64,000 bases of DNA from Bacteroidia bacterium. GTDB lineage: Bacteria > Bacteroidota > Bacteroidia > Chitinophagales > Chitinophagaceae. Below the pieces are notes generated by a model. It searched no databases. It had not been told where the DNA came from and saw only the letters and a program-made list of their open reading frames with translations. The translations under genes were made by a program, and so were the position numbers. Location: NCBI GenBank assembly GCA_030429205.1, contig JAUICZ010000001.1, forward strand, positions 796,806 to 860,805, in the 5' to 3' direction. Below are positions 8,249-17,827 of the stretch, in pieces. The number at the start of each line of letters is the position of its first letter. Position 1 is the stretch's first letter.

Positions 8249-10123
8249 TTATTTCCATACTGGGTTAAACCTTACCCCAAAGGTCATCCAGCGCCCCGGC
8301 ATAGGTACAGCCGCAATTTCTTTGTACTGTGTATCCAGTAGATTATTTACATCTATATATAGTAATACACTCTTGAATTTATAACCCACTCTCGCATCTA
8401 AAACCGTATAGTCGTTCGCATTAATGCGGTACAGATATCTGTAAGCTACATTAGCCTGTACATGGTTGAACAACGTAGATATTACCTTCACGGTAGCCTG
8501 ATGCCTTAAAGCATTAATAGCATAGCGAGATAAATTATTGTTCGGCACATTGATCATCGGGCTCAGGTATGTATAATTCGCGTTGATGACAATGTTGTAG
8601 TTTTCTGAAAGCTCTGCATGCTTGCTCAGTTGGTAAACAAGCTGTGTAGTAATACCATTGGTATTGATCTCCTGGAAGTTTTGCGGCTGCCACGGGTCTG
8701 TTGCATTGGCTTTTACCCAATCGATAAAGTCGGTACTGTTTCTAAAGAAGTAGGCTGCCTTCGCAAATAATAAACTACCATCGTACTGTATACCACCTTC
8801 TGCATATTTTGCATACTCGGGTTGTAATTGAGCGTTACCGATGTTTACAGGGCCTTTGTAATAAAGGTCTGTATAGGTTGGCAGACGCTGCCCCATAGTA
8901 GCGTTAGCGAATAGTTTTACTTTCTTAGTTACTAAGTAGCCAAGGTCTACACCCGGGAAAAACTCCCAATTGTAATCGCTGTTTTTATTAGCATATACCC
9001 CTGCCCCTGCATTGAGCTTATCTGAGAAGTAGTGCTTATACTCAGCAAAAATGCCCAGATTAGTTCTTTGCCTTTTACCAAGGTTAGTACTGTTGATGTC
9101 TGTATTTCTATATTCAACACCTGCACCCAGTATTCCTTTACCCAGCTTGATGGTACTCTGTACTTCTCCGGTTACGATGTTGGTTTCGTGTATGTTATGG
9201 TATAACGATGGGTTTTGTTTTACAAAGATGTAATCATCGTTGTTATAACGATAACTTACCCTCGGACTGATGGTCACTTTATCATTCGGCTTAAAGCTGT
9301 AACGGATACTACCCAACGCTGTTTGTACTTTTTCAGTCGACTCAATATCTGCGGGTGCAGCATAAAAAGCATTGGCGCCAAAGTCGTTATTGATGTAACC
9401 ACCCATAGCCTCTATGCTGTTCTTATCGTTCAGCTTGAATTTGTTCTGATAGAAGATTCTGTAAGCATTATAGCCTGTGTTATGCCTGTAGCCATTGCCT
9501 TCATCGTGTGCAACAGATAATATGTGCGACTGGCTTTTACCTGCTAAAGCTGCTGATGCCTGTACCCCCCAACCTAAATAGGTGTTGCCTGTGGCGCTGT
9601 CTGTTTGAAAAGAACTACCTGAGTATGCCTGTGCAAATACCTCATTATTTACAGGTAGTTTGGTAACTATATTTATAGCACCTGCCAAAGCATTAATGCC
9701 ATATGTACGTGCAGCAGGGCCGCGAACGATCTCGATATGGTCTATAGCTGATAAAGGAATGGGCAGGTTCATCATATGATGCCCCGTTTGCGGGTCGGTC
9801 ATTTTTACACCGTTCACCAATACCAATACCTGGTCGAAGGTGCTACCGTCAATAGCGATGTCTGCCTGTGTGCTGATGGGCCCACGTTGGCGAAGGTCTA
9901 CCCCCGCAACGTAAGACAACAACTCGTTCACTGTTTTTACAGGTAGAGCTTTGATCTGTTTACTATCTAAAATTTCAATGTTTCGGTTTTGCTTGCCGTA
10001 AGATTCTCTGATCCTATTTTCCTGAACAACGACTTCTGTCATTGAAGATGACTTTTGAGCCTGTGCATTGTTCTGAATAAGGGCGAAAGCGAAACCCAAT
10101 CCTAAAAATAGTTTCTTGTTCAT
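8249..10123 (-). CDS. TonB-dependent outer-membrane receptor
   Basis: The 624-residue protein imports an unidentified ligand across the outer membrane using TonB energy. A signal peptide (to about residue 22, AQA) is followed by the plug domain: KQIKALPVKTVNELLSYVAG, then GVDLRQRG, then the phrase ending IEIVRGPAARTYG. A 22-strand-type barrel ends in the aromatic-rich terminus GRWMTFGVRFNPVWK. The size and plug resemble BtuB-like siderophore or cobalamin receptors without a SusC-type extension. The promoter lies so close to the ATG that no riboswitch fits in the leader, so a B12 role is not supported. Confidence 0.92.
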   Translation of the reverse strand: MNKKLFLGLGFAFALIQNNAQAQKSSSMTEVVVQENRIRESYGKQNRNIEILDSKQIKALPVKTVNELLSYVAGVDLRQRGPISTQADIAIDGSTFDQVLVLVNGVKMTDPQTGHHMMNLPIPLSAIDHIEIVRGPAARTYGINALAGAINIVTKLPVNNEVFAQAYSGSSFQTDSATGNTYLGWGVQASAALAGKSQSHILSVAHDEGNGYRHNTGYNAYRIFYQNKFKLNDKNSIEAMGGYINNDFGANAFYAAPADIESTEKVQTALGSIRYSFKPNDKVTISPRVSYRYNNDDYIFVKQNPSLYHNIHETNIVTGEVQSTIKLGKGILGAGVEYRNTDINSTNLGKRQRTNLGIFAEYKHYFSDKLNAGAGVYANKNSDYNWEFFPGVDLGYLVTKKVKLFANATMGQRLPTYTDLYYKGPVNIGNAQLQPEYAKYAEGGIQYDGSLLFAKAAYFFRNSTDFIDWVKANATDPWQPQNFQEINTNGITTQLVYQLSKHAELSENYNIVINANYTYLSPMINVPNNNLSRYAINALRHQATVKVISTLFNHVQANVAYRYLYRINANDYTVLDARVGYKFKSVLLYIDVNNLLDTQYKEIAAVPMPGRWMTFGVRFNPVWK

Positions 10124-10142
10124 CTATATTTTATTTGGCGGG

Positions 10143-10172
10143 CAAAGATAGAGGCGGCATTGTCATATCAAA
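10143..10172 (-). promoter_or_regulatory. Promoter of the TonB-dependent receptor
   Basis: On the minus strand, TTTG (10172-10169), 18 bases, then TATCTTTG (10150-10143). This is a full match to the Bacteroidota sigma factor consensus TTTG / TAnnTTTG. The transcript would start about 10-14 bases before the receptor ATG. Confidence 0.7.
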
Positions 10173-10287
10173 GCTAATTAACTAATAGCCAATTGATTAA
10201 TGCCTGAAATATTGATAAACTATAGATTATATATTATAAGTTTGGAAATTGATTAAAATGTTTATTTCTTTTTGTCGTTATATTTTT

Positions 10288-11307
10288 ATGAGATTCCTAC
10301 TATTCACGATTACAGTTATTGTCATAATTGGATGTAACACAAGCCCTGATTTTCGAATTAATCATATAAGCATTGATATTGAAGAGGAGATTAAAACAGT
10401 TGCATTACACAATAATGATATTGTTTGCTACACTTATGGAAACCGTTTTGTAGTTATAGACCACAGCTATAAAAGAAAGGTTACCGTTGAAAAACAGTTG
10501 AATAAATTAAAAATAGATAATCTCTACAAGAGAAACGATACCCTTTGGTTATTAAAAAACTCAAAAGATGAAAGTGAAGAAAATTGGTTATGTCTTACAA
10601 CGGATTATTCTGTAATCCATGTAGATACTCCTTATTTTCTAAAAAAAACAGAAATACCTATTATAGAAACATTGTTTCAGGATAATGACTTTATAGTATA
10701 TGCTGGATGTGTGGGTGAATTTGGAGGAACTGTCTTTTTTTATGATAGAAAGTCTGGTATAACATATTCACATCCTTGCACCTGCCCTAAGCAAGTGTTG
10801 TATAGTAACGGTAGTTATTATGTTATATCTGCTCTATCACACATAGTTGAACACAGTTACATTATTCGAATATCTAATCCCAGAAAACTTTTTATTACTC
10901 CACAGTATGAGTTCTTTAATCATAATTGGTGGGCTGGTGTTGATAGTATTTATAAAAGTGCATATGATAAAGAGTATAATCACGTCGGTTTAAATGGCGC
11001 AAAAATATATGGAGATACATTAGGAGGTCTTATTGCTCTAAACTACGGTTACATGGGTAATCTCTACTCAATCCTAACAGAAGACTCTACATATACAATT
11101 ATGAAACATGAAAATGATAGCCTTGTATCTGTAGAATCTTTTTCATTTTGTTATCAATCAGATTTTGCAAAAGATTTTCAGATGGATAACGATAGATATT
11201 TGGGGTTTTCTGCTATCGGAAATGGAGGACAATGTGAAGAAAGCAAAATAAACCAAGTTATGTTCATAGCACAACAAAATAAAATAGACATTATCAAGTT
11301 GTATTAA
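10288..11307 (+). CDS. Lipoprotein of unknown function
   Basis: I do not recognise this family. Starting at the ATG at 10288, the protein has a lipoprotein signal (MRFLLFTITVIVIIGC) and about 320 residues of beta-rich sequence. An in-frame ATG at 10249 would add 13 residues. Phrases such as DNDFIVYAGCVGEFGGTVFF suggest repeated strand pairs, possibly a propeller, but no repeat is regular enough to prove it. The coding DNA is visibly more AT-rich than the neighbouring receptor and T9SS genes, a sign of recent acquisition. It is a lone gene sharing a bidirectional terminator with the T9SS gene. Confidence 0.75.
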   Translation: MRFLLFTITVIVIIGCNTSPDFRINHISIDIEEEIKTVALHNNDIVCYTYGNRFVVIDHSYKRKVTVEKQLNKLKIDNLYKRNDTLWLLKNSKDESEENWLCLTTDYSVIHVDTPYFLKKTEIPIIETLFQDNDFIVYAGCVGEFGGTVFFYDRKSGITYSHPCTCPKQVLYSNGSYYVISALSHIVEHSYIIRISNPRKLFITPQYEFFNHNWWAGVDSIYKSAYDKEYNHVGLNGAKIYGDTLGGLIALNYGYMGNLYSILTEDSTYTIMKHENDSLVSVESFSFCYQSDFAKDFQMDNDRYLGFSAIGNGGQCEESKINQVMFIAQQNKIDIIKLY

Positions 11308-11322
11308 ATAAACTATACAAAT

Positions 11323-11351
11323 AAAAAAGGCTGCCATTGGCAGCCTTTTTT
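11323..11351. terminator. Bidirectional terminator
   Basis: A-run, AAGGCTGCCA, one-base loop, TGGCAGCCTT, T-run. It sits between the convergent lipoprotein and T9SS genes and can terminate both. Confidence 0.9.
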
Positions 11352-11368
11352 ATTTAACCCTATTCAAT

Positions 11369-12538
11369 TTATTTTATAGTGATCTTCTGTGCGCTGATCG
11401 CAGCTCCATCATGCTCTAAGCTAATGATGTAATTACCGCTTGCAGCTTTATTGCTTACATCTACACGTTGTGCAGTGCTTGTTATAGTTGCATGTTCAAT
11501 TGCTTTACCTGTCATATCTGTGATGGTATAGCTCCAGCTATTATCATTTACTTCGGGTAGCTTGATAGTGAACAACCCTGTGCTTGGGTTCGGGTAAATA
11601 TCTATCATGCCTGCTGCAACTTCACCAATGTTGTCCGGATAAGGCAGGCGCTGTGCGTGCATATTCACGTCTTTAATAGTGGTGAAGTTAGAGTCGGTAT
11701 ATGTTACGTTACACATAGGCAACATTTCAAATTGTCTGTAAAAGCTCTTTTGATATACATACCTTGTTTCTCCCTGTGTAATACCAGCTTGCATCAGTAG
11801 CGCAGCCGGAGGTGCAGAACCATTGATGAATAGACTATCCTGTACGCTGATGGTTGTTTTTACTAAGAGCACAGGTTTAGTTCCTGATTTTTTACCATCA
11901 AGGCGTTTAATGTTTAAAGATCCCCAACCAATTACCTCACTGGTAGACTTTGTAATGGTTTTACGTTCAGCCGGTGCATTCGTCAAGAAAAGGTTGGTTA
12001 CCGTTATTCTAAGGTTGGTAGTACTTTTCGATGTTGCATTCCACTTAGTACCCATGGTACAGGGGAATGGCATTTGTATTTGAGGTGTGCTGTAAGTAAC
12101 ATCCTGTTTTTCAATAACGAGGCTGTCTGCCATGTTGCCTGTTTGTGCACCAATAGAAAAAGGCTGTCTGTCTAGTCTTTCTCCGTATGTTTTAATACCA
12201 TCATTTTTTATGGCAAACATTAAATTGGTTTCGTACTTAACAGTTGGAGAAGCTTCTATGTAGGCTTTGTTTGCATGTGTAGCATTGGCGAAGCCTGATG
12301 CTGTAGAAAACTCAGCATAGTATTGGTAACCTGCCAAAGCAACATTACTCAAATCCCAACTGTGCCATTGACCGTCTGGTATAGCCGGGATGGTAGACGG
12401 AACAGTACCGTATACGGTGTCTATACCAACAGGGTTTTGCGGTGCTGTACTGGCTGTAAATACATGTGGTTGTGCCTGTGCGTAGCCGGCGATAATGAGC
12501 ATACACATGATAGTGTATAGGTTTTTCATAATTTTCAA
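11369..12538 (-). CDS. T9SS-exported protein of unknown function
   Basis: The 389-residue protein has a signal peptide (MKNLYTIMCMLIIAGYAQAQ; the start may be 12529) and a C-terminal type A sorting domain. That domain begins at IDIYPNPSTGLFTIKLP and ends ISLEHDGAAISAQKITIK. The PNPxxG and terminal KITIK features direct export across the outer membrane by T9SS followed by cleavage. The central 280 residues are beta-rich and not recognised. It is a single gene; no promoter consensus was found in the 149 bases upstream. Confidence 0.85.
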   Translation of the reverse strand: MKIMKNLYTIMCMLIIAGYAQAQPHVFTASTAPQNPVGIDTVYGTVPSTIPAIPDGQWHSWDLSNVALAGYQYYAEFSTASGFANATHANKAYIEASPTVKYETNLMFAIKNDGIKTYGERLDRQPFSIGAQTGNMADSLVIEKQDVTYSTPQIQMPFPCTMGTKWNATSKSTTNLRITVTNLFLTNAPAERKTITKSTSEVIGWGSLNIKRLDGKKSGTKPVLLVKTTISVQDSLFINGSAPPAALLMQAGITQGETRYVYQKSFYRQFEMLPMCNVTYTDSNFTTIKDVNMHAQRLPYPDNIGEVAAGMIDIYPNPSTGLFTIKLPEVNDNSWSYTITDMTGKAIEHATITSTAQRVDVSNKAASGNYIISLEHDGAAISAQKITIK

Positions 12539-12687
12539 AGTTTAGTTAAATGTAATATTAAGGTTTTTTAAAGTCATCGAATTGTAAAAAGGTGTGAATA
12601 TGTTACAATTTCAATTGCAGCGAATTTTCACCGAAGGATTTTGATTCTAAACACTACTAATAGTTTATAACATCAAAATCTTAAGTA

Positions 12688-13518
12688 ATGAAAAAACTAA
12701 GCCTAGTGATATTAATGTCTGTTACATTGTATGCTTGTGACAAAGACAGTACTACCGCAAATACAGATGACAATAATAATACAACAACACCTACTACAAG
12801 TGAACTTCATAAGGCCTTTGCCGAATTTGATGGCACCAATACCACGATTTATCTTGACGGTAGCCAAGTAGTAATAGAAACAAATGGCTTACCTAACCAT
12901 ACATCGCCGTATTGGTCAAACACAACAGCAAGATCAGCAACAGACCCAATGGGACAAACATTAACTACACCTGCAGCAGCGCAAAACCACCCTTTGTTTG
13001 TTGAGCCTACTGTAACGTCTTATTCTAATATGGCTCCCGGAAATATTGACAACTTTAATGGCTCTTATACATTAAGAGTTCCTTCAAGCCCTGAAAAGGC
13101 ATCTAGCACAAGCAGTACCGGTTTGGGCGCTATTGGTGTTGCCGTAAGCGGTTCTGTAATATATAACGACGAAGAGGGCCCGAATGTACCGCTGGACAAC
13201 GCTGTAGGAGGTCTTGATTATACAGGCGCACATACTGGTCCGCAAAGCTACCATTACCATTTAGAGCCAAAAGCATGGTCAAACGATGATGATAAACTGA
13301 TAGGCATTATATCTGATGGGTTCTTTTTATACGGCAGAAAATGCAACGCTACGGGTACATATCCAACAGACTTAGATGCTTCGGGTGGTCATATGTCTAC
13401 AACTCAACATACTACAACTGCAGAGTATCATTACCACATACAAAATGAAGTTTACCTAAACCAATACTATATACTTTTCCCTGGTGACTATCAAGGTACC
13501 CCAAATGCTATACAATAG
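12688..13518 (+). CDS. YHYH-domain lipoprotein
   Basis: The 276-residue lipoprotein (signal ending LYAC) has a Thr/Asn-rich linker and a YHYH domain. The name motif occurs twice, in GPQSYHYHLEPKAW and in TAEYHYHIQNEVY. GIISDGFFLYGRK lies between them. The His-rich motifs look suited to metal binding, but the family has no proven activity that I know of. It heads an operon whose next gene starts 14 bases before this stop codon. The last gene is an SCO copper chaperone, which favours a role in envelope copper handling or redox. Confidence 0.85.
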   Translation: MKKLSLVILMSVTLYACDKDSTTANTDDNNNTTTPTTSELHKAFAEFDGTNTTIYLDGSQVVIETNGLPNHTSPYWSNTTARSATDPMGQTLTTPAAAQNHPLFVEPTVTSYSNMAPGNIDNFNGSYTLRVPSSPEKASSTSSTGLGAIGVAVSGSVIYNDEEGPNVPLDNAVGGLDYTGAHTGPQSYHYHLEPKAWSNDDDKLIGIISDGFFLYGRKCNATGTYPTDLDASGGHMSTTQHTTTAEYHYHIQNEVYLNQYYILFPGDYQGTPNAIQ

Positions 13519-14092
13519 GATTATCATATTTTTCGTAGCACTAGTTTTTACCGCTTGTAAAAATGAAGGTGTCAGACAAGCAGATAATGAGCGACTGATC
13601 GTAAACAAAAGCGAGGTAAAGCTACAAGCCGCTGTAGGGCTTGTGCATTATAACAACAAACCCTACAGCGGCATAACAGTATCCTATTTTGATAATTCAA
13701 CAAAAGCAGAGTCAATTGAATACCTAAATGGTAAAAAACATGGTACACGCACCATGTGGTACGCAACAGGACAGATAAGCTACGAAGCAAATTATGTACA
13801 AGGAAAGCTTGATGGTTTGGTAAAATCTTGGTGGAAAAACGGAAACCTACGGTCGGAGTCTAATTATAAACATGGTGTTGTGCATGGCACACAAAAACAG
13901 TGGTACCTCAGTGGGGCGCAGTTTAAAGAGCGCAACATCGTTAACGGCAGAGAAGAAGGAATGCAAAAAGCATGGCGAGAGAATGGTAAGCTGTATAATA
14001 ATTATGAGGCAAGAAATGGGAGAATATTCGGGTTAAAAAGAGCAAACATGTGCTATGAATTAAAGGATGAGGAGGTACAGTATGAACAATAA
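13505..14092 (+). CDS. MORN-repeat (YwqK-like) lipoprotein
   Basis: The chosen ATG at 13505 gives a lipoprotein signal (MLYNRIIIFFVALVFTAC); upstream starts would lack one. Five or more MORN-variant repeats of about 23 residues follow, with phrases such as GKKHGTRTMWYATGQI, GKLDGLVKSWWKNGNL and GVVHGTQKQWYLSGAQ. Databases often call these YwqK antitoxins, but no toxin is present and the lipid anchor argues against that label. It overlaps the YHYH gene by 14 bases and the SCO gene by 11, so translation of the three is probably coupled. Confidence 0.85.
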   Translation: MLYNRIIIFFVALVFTACKNEGVRQADNERLIVNKSEVKLQAAVGLVHYNNKPYSGITVSYFDNSTKAESIEYLNGKKHGTRTMWYATGQISYEANYVQGKLDGLVKSWWKNGNLRSESNYKHGVVHGTQKQWYLSGAQFKERNIVNGREEGMQKAWRENGKLYNNYEARNGRIFGLKRANMCYELKDEEVQYEQ

Positions 14093-14741
14093 GTTTTCAA
14101 TAATAGTATTAACAAGTATGATCTTATTAGGTTGTACTAACGCTTCTGAAAAAGATAGCAGGGTGGATGTATTACCATACTTTAACGAAGCTTCATTCAC
14201 ACCGCATTGGTTATCACCAAATGATGCAGCATTAAAAGGTTTTCATAGCATACCTCCTTTTGAATTGGTGAACCAAGAGGGTGATACTATTACTGAGCAG
14301 ACAATTGAGAACAAAATATTTATCGTCGACTTCTTCTTTACTACATGCCCCGGTATTTGTCCGAAAATGACTACTAACATGGCTGTATTACAAAAAGAGT
14401 TTTTAGAGGATGATGATGTAATACTACTATCTCATTCTGTGACTCCGGAAATAGATTCTATTCCTACCCTAAAAACTTATGCAGATGCAAAAGGAGTGAT
14501 GTATGGTAAATGGCATTTACTTACAGGCGAACGTAAGTTGATCTATGACCTTGGGCGTAATTATTATTTTGTAGAAGAAGATCTGGGGGTTGATAAAGAC
14601 GAGACAGACTTTCTACATACAGAGAACTTTGTTTTAGTAGATCAGGATAAACATATCAGGGGTATTTATAACGGACTGAACAAAACATCGGTAGACCAGC
14701 TGGTCATAGATATAAAAACACTCCAAAAAGAAAAGGGCTGA
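14082..14741 (+). CDS. SCO1/SenC-family lipoprotein
   Basis: Thioredoxin-fold copper-binding protein, known in the family for assembling the CuA site of cytochrome oxidase or for envelope redox sensing. Starting at the ATG at 14082, it has a lipobox (ILLGC, C18). The copper ligands are visible: TTCPGICPKM with C89 and C93, and the conserved His in FLHTENFVLV near residue 180. The length of 219 is normal. It closes the YHYH-MORN-SCO operon and ends at a bidirectional terminator shared with carB. Confidence 0.92.
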   Translation: MNNKFSIIVLTSMILLGCTNASEKDSRVDVLPYFNEASFTPHWLSPNDAALKGFHSIPPFELVNQEGDTITEQTIENKIFIVDFFFTTCPGICPKMTTNMAVLQKEFLEDDDVILLSHSVTPEIDSIPTLKTYADAKGVMYGKWHLLTGERKLIYDLGRNYYFVEEDLGVDKDETDFLHTENFVLVDQDKHIRGIYNGLNKTSVDQLVIDIKTLQKEKG

Positions 14742-14760
14742 GTTCAACTCAGCCCTTTTT
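14731..14760. terminator. Bidirectional terminator between the SCO gene and carB
   Basis: AAAAGGGCTGAGTT / AACTCAGCCCTTTTT forms a stem of about 12 bp with A and T runs on both sides. It overlaps the SCO stop codon and ends two bases before the carB stop. Confidence 0.9.
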
Positions 14761-14762
14761 AA

Positions 14763-17621
14763 TTATTTACTCAAGTGCATGCTACGCTCTTTATATAATG
14801 TGCGGAACCAAGGGTCGCGCAGGTCTTTAATAAAGCGTATTGCCTCTCCTGTACTCTTCATCTCCGGTCCCAGCTCTTTATTCACTCTCGGGAATTTATT
14901 GAAGCTAAACACCGGCTCTTTCACTGCATAACCATCCAGGTTTTTCTCAATTTTAAAGTCTTTCAGCTTTCTTTCACCCAGCATCACTTTGGTAGCCATA
15001 TTTAAATATGGTACGCCATATGCTTTTGCAATGAACGGAGTAGTACGGCTGGCACGAGGGTTAGCCTCAATCACATATACCTTGTTATCCTTAATGGCAA
15101 ACTGTATGTTGATCAACCCTTTCACGTTCAAGCGCAGTGCTATCTTTCTTGCATACTCAGCCATCTCTTCAACCACTAGTGGCCCAAGGCTGAAACATGG
15201 AAGCAATGCGTGGCTATCACCACTGTGTATACCTGCAGGCTCAATATGCTCCATGATACCCATAATATGTACATCCTCACCATCACATATTGCATCTACC
15301 TCTGCTTCCTGACATCTGTCTAAGAAATGGTCGATCAATATTTTATTACCAGGTAAGTGTTTCAATAAGCTTAGTACACCTTTCTCCAGCTCTTCATCGT
15401 TAATAACGATACGCATACGCTGACCACCCAGTACGTATGATGGGCGTACCAAAACAGGGTAACCAACTTCATTAGCTACTTCCAGTGCCTCATCAGTTGT
15501 ATAAGCAGTACCGTATTTAGGATAAGGAATATTCATTTCTTTCAACAAATCGCTGAAACGTCCTCTGTCCTCTGCTATATCCATGTCATCGTAAGATGTT
15601 CCGATGATCTTAATACCTTTTTCGTGTAGGCGTTCTGCCAACTTCAATGCTGTTTGTCCACCCAACTGTACAATTACACCTTCTGGTTTTTCATGCTCAA
15701 TGATCTCCCATAAGTGCTCCCAGTATACAGGCTCAAAGTATAGCTTGTCTGCTATATCAAAGTCTGTAGATACAGTCTCAGGATTACAGTTCACCATGAT
15801 GGCTTCGTAACCACATTCTTTAGCAGCCAGCAAACCGTGTGTACAACAGTAGTCAAACTCAATACCCTGACCAATACGGTTAGGACCAGAACCTAATACT
15901 ATGATCTTCTTCCTGTCAGAAGAAACACTCTCGTTAAACATTAGCTCACCCTTAGTTTCTTTAGAGATAGCTGATGTTTCAAAACTACTGTAGTAGTATG
16001 GAGTTTTCGCTTCAAACTCTGCACTACAAGTGTCCACCATTTTGTAAACACGCTTAATGTTTGCGGCTTTACGTTTTTCGTACACTTCTTCTGCAGTACA
16101 GTCTTTCACTAATAATGCTATCTGCTCATCACTGAAACCATAAACCTTAGCTTCTTTCAACAACTCCTCAGGCAGATTATCAAGGTGTTTGTACTCTTTA
16201 ATCTTATTTTCCAGCTTCACAATGTCTTGTATCTGATACAAGAACCAACGATCTATCTTAGTACTTTCTCTGACACTCTTAATTGATACACCGGCAGAAA
16301 GTGCTTCTTTAATTTTGAATATTCTATCCCATGTCGGACGCTTCAGGTATTCTAACAACTCCTCTGGGCGAAGCTTGGCACTACTTACAGAACTTAACCC
16401 TATGGCGTTGTTCTCCAAGCTTTGGCATGCCTTCTGTAAAGCTTCAGGGAATGTTCTACCGATAGACATTACTTCACCTACCGATTTCATTTGTAATCCT
16501 AAGGTATCATCAGCTCCTTTAAACTTATCAAAGTTCCAACGCGGCATCTTAACGATTACATAGTCAAGTGCAGGCTCAAAGTATGCTGAGGTGTTTTTAG
16601 TGATCTGGTTTTCCAGCTCATCAAGTGTATACCCGATAGCAAGTTTTGCTGCGATCTTTGCAATTGGGTAACCAGTTGCTTTTGATGCAAGTGCAGATGA
16701 ACGGCTCACACGCGGGTTGATCTCGATTGCTATCAGCTCTTCATTTTCAGGATTCAAAGAGAACTGAATGTTACAACCACCTGCAAAGTTACCAAGGTCG
16801 CGCATGATCTTGATAGCAGTGTTACGCATCAATTGCATGGCAGTGTCGCTCAGTGTCATAGCAGGTGCCACTGTGATACTATCCCCTGTATGGATACCCA
16901 TCGGGTCGAAGTTCTCTACAGAACAGATGATAGCTACATTGTCTTTTGCGTCTCTCAACAACTCCAGCTCAAACTCTTTCCATCCCAATACTGCTTTCTC
17001 TACCAGTACCTCGTGTACAGGAGACATTGTCAAACCTCTGTCTAGTGCTGCATCTAACTCTTCCTGATGCATTACGAAACCACCACCTGTGCCACCTAAT
17101 GTGTACGACGGACGGATAACGATCGGTAACCCTATTTCCTGAGCAAACTCTTTACCTTCTAATAATGAGTTGGCTGTTTTGGCCTGTGCTACCGGCACAC
17201 CTATTTCAATCATCCACTTACGGAACAACTCTCTGTCTTCCGCTTTATCAATGGCTTTAATGTCTACACCTATCAGGCGTACTTTGTACTGTTCCCATAT
17301 ACCCAGTTCATCCACCTCTTTTGCAAGGTTCAGTGCTGTTTGCCCACCCATAGTAGGTAGTACGGCATCTATTTCAGGATGCTCTTTAAGTATCGATTCA
17401 ATACTCTCAACCGTTAATGGTTGTAGGTATACTTTATCAGCCATTATCGGGTCGGTCATAATGGTTGCAGGGTTAGAGTTGATCAGTATTACTTTAATAC
17501 CTTCTTCTCTTAAACTGCGTGCAGCCTGAGAACCTGAGTAATCGAACTCACAAGCCTGACCAATAACAATTGGCCCTGAACCGATAATAAGTACTGTTTT
17601 GATCGAAGTGTCGCGTGGCAT
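14763..17621 (-). CDS. carB: Carbamoyl-phosphate synthase large subunit, no MGS domain
   Basis: Makes carbamoyl phosphate from bicarbonate, ATP and glutamine-derived ammonia for pyrimidines and arginine. The 952-residue protein contains both synthetase halves. The first starts with [22 protein letters not shown]. The second has [19 protein letters not shown] with its own ATP-grasp domain, and the oligomerisation region lies between. It ends shortly after [13 protein letters not shown], where the E. coli enzyme (1073 residues) continues with the MGS-fold domain that binds ornithine, UMP and IMP. Shorter CarB proteins occur in Bacteroidota, so this is probably natural. carA is not in the window. 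Confidence 0.95.
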   Translation of the reverse strand: MPRDTSIKTVLIIGSGPIVIGQACEFDYSGSQAARSLREEGIKVILINSNPATIMTDPIMADKVYLQPLTVESIESILKEHPEIDAVLPTMGGQTALNLAKEVDELGIWEQYKVRLIGVDIKAIDKAEDRELFRKWMIEIGVPVAQAKTANSLLEGKEFAQEIGLPIVIRPSYTLGGTGGGFVMHQEELDAALDRGLTMSPVHEVLVEKAVLGWKEFELELLRDAKDNVAIICSVENFDPMGIHTGDSITVAPAMTLSDTAMQLMRNTAIKIMRDLGNFAGGCNIQFSLNPENEELIAIEINPRVSRSSALASKATGYPIAKIAAKLAIGYTLDELENQITKNTSAYFEPALDYVIVKMPRWNFDKFKGADDTLGLQMKSVGEVMSIGRTFPEALQKACQSLENNAIGLSSVSSAKLRPEELLEYLKRPTWDRIFKIKEALSAGVSIKSVRESTKIDRWFLYQIQDIVKLENKIKEYKHLDNLPEELLKEAKVYGFSDEQIALLVKDCTAEEVYEKRKAANIKRVYKMVDTCSAEFEAKTPYYYSSFETSAISKETKGELMFNESVSSDRKKIIVLGSGPNRIGQGIEFDYCCTHGLLAAKECGYEAIMVNCNPETVSTDFDIADKLYFEPVYWEHLWEIIEHEKPEGVIVQLGGQTALKLAERLHEKGIKIIGTSYDDMDIAEDRGRFSDLLKEMNIPYPKYGTAYTTDEALEVANEVGYPVLVRPSYVLGGQRMRIVINDEELEKGVLSLLKHLPGNKILIDHFLDRCQEAEVDAICDGEDVHIMGIMEHIEPAGIHSGDSHALLPCFSLGPLVVEEMAEYARKIALRLNVKGLINIQFAIKDNKVYVIEANPRASRTTPFIAKAYGVPYLNMATKVMLGERKLKDFKIEKNLDGYAVKEPVFSFNKFPRVNKELGPEMKSTGEAIRFIKDLRDPWFRTLYKERSMHLSK

Positions 17622-17732
17622 ATAAAAAAGACTAAAAAGTTAATATCAAAATCGTAGCGAGAGGGATCCGATTTCTGACTATAGTCGATACGCAATCTGC
17701 GGATACAAAAATCGGGCTCACCGCCCGAAGCG

Positions 17733-17761
17733 CAAAGGTAAGAGAAAAATATTTTTTCAAG
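17733..17761 (-). promoter_or_regulatory. Promoter of carB
   Basis: On the minus strand, CTTG (17761-17758), 17 bases, then TACCTTTG (17740-17733), close to the Bacteroidota consensus. The transcript would have a leader of about 105 bases. That leader contains two small inverted repeats: CGGGC / GCCCG (17713-17727) and GACTATAGTC (17678-17687). Neither is a recognised attenuator. Confidence 0.5.
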
Positions 17762-17775
17762 AATTATTTATAGCA

Positions 17776-17805
17776 AGAAAGCCACCTAAAAATAGGCGGC
17801 TTTCT
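17776..17805 (-). terminator. Terminator of the LVIVD lipoprotein gene
   Basis: On the minus strand, AGAAAGCCGCCT and AGGTGGCTTTCT pair with one G-U wobble around a 6-nt loop. A weak T-rich tail follows. It lies 22 bases past the stop codon at 17828. Confidence 0.7.
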
Positions 17806-17827
17806 GTGTGACAGTGTTTAAAGGGTA

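Noticed and set aside
10124-10250. Cobalamin riboswitch upstream of the BtuB-like receptor
   Set aside because: The TTTG-N18-TATCTTTG promoter leaves only about 10-14 bases of leader, too short for a riboswitch, and no B12-box sequence is visible.
13505-14092. YwqK-type antitoxin of a toxin-antitoxin pair
   Set aside because: The label comes from MORN-type repeats. The protein is a lipoprotein inside a YHYH/SCO operon and no toxin gene is present.
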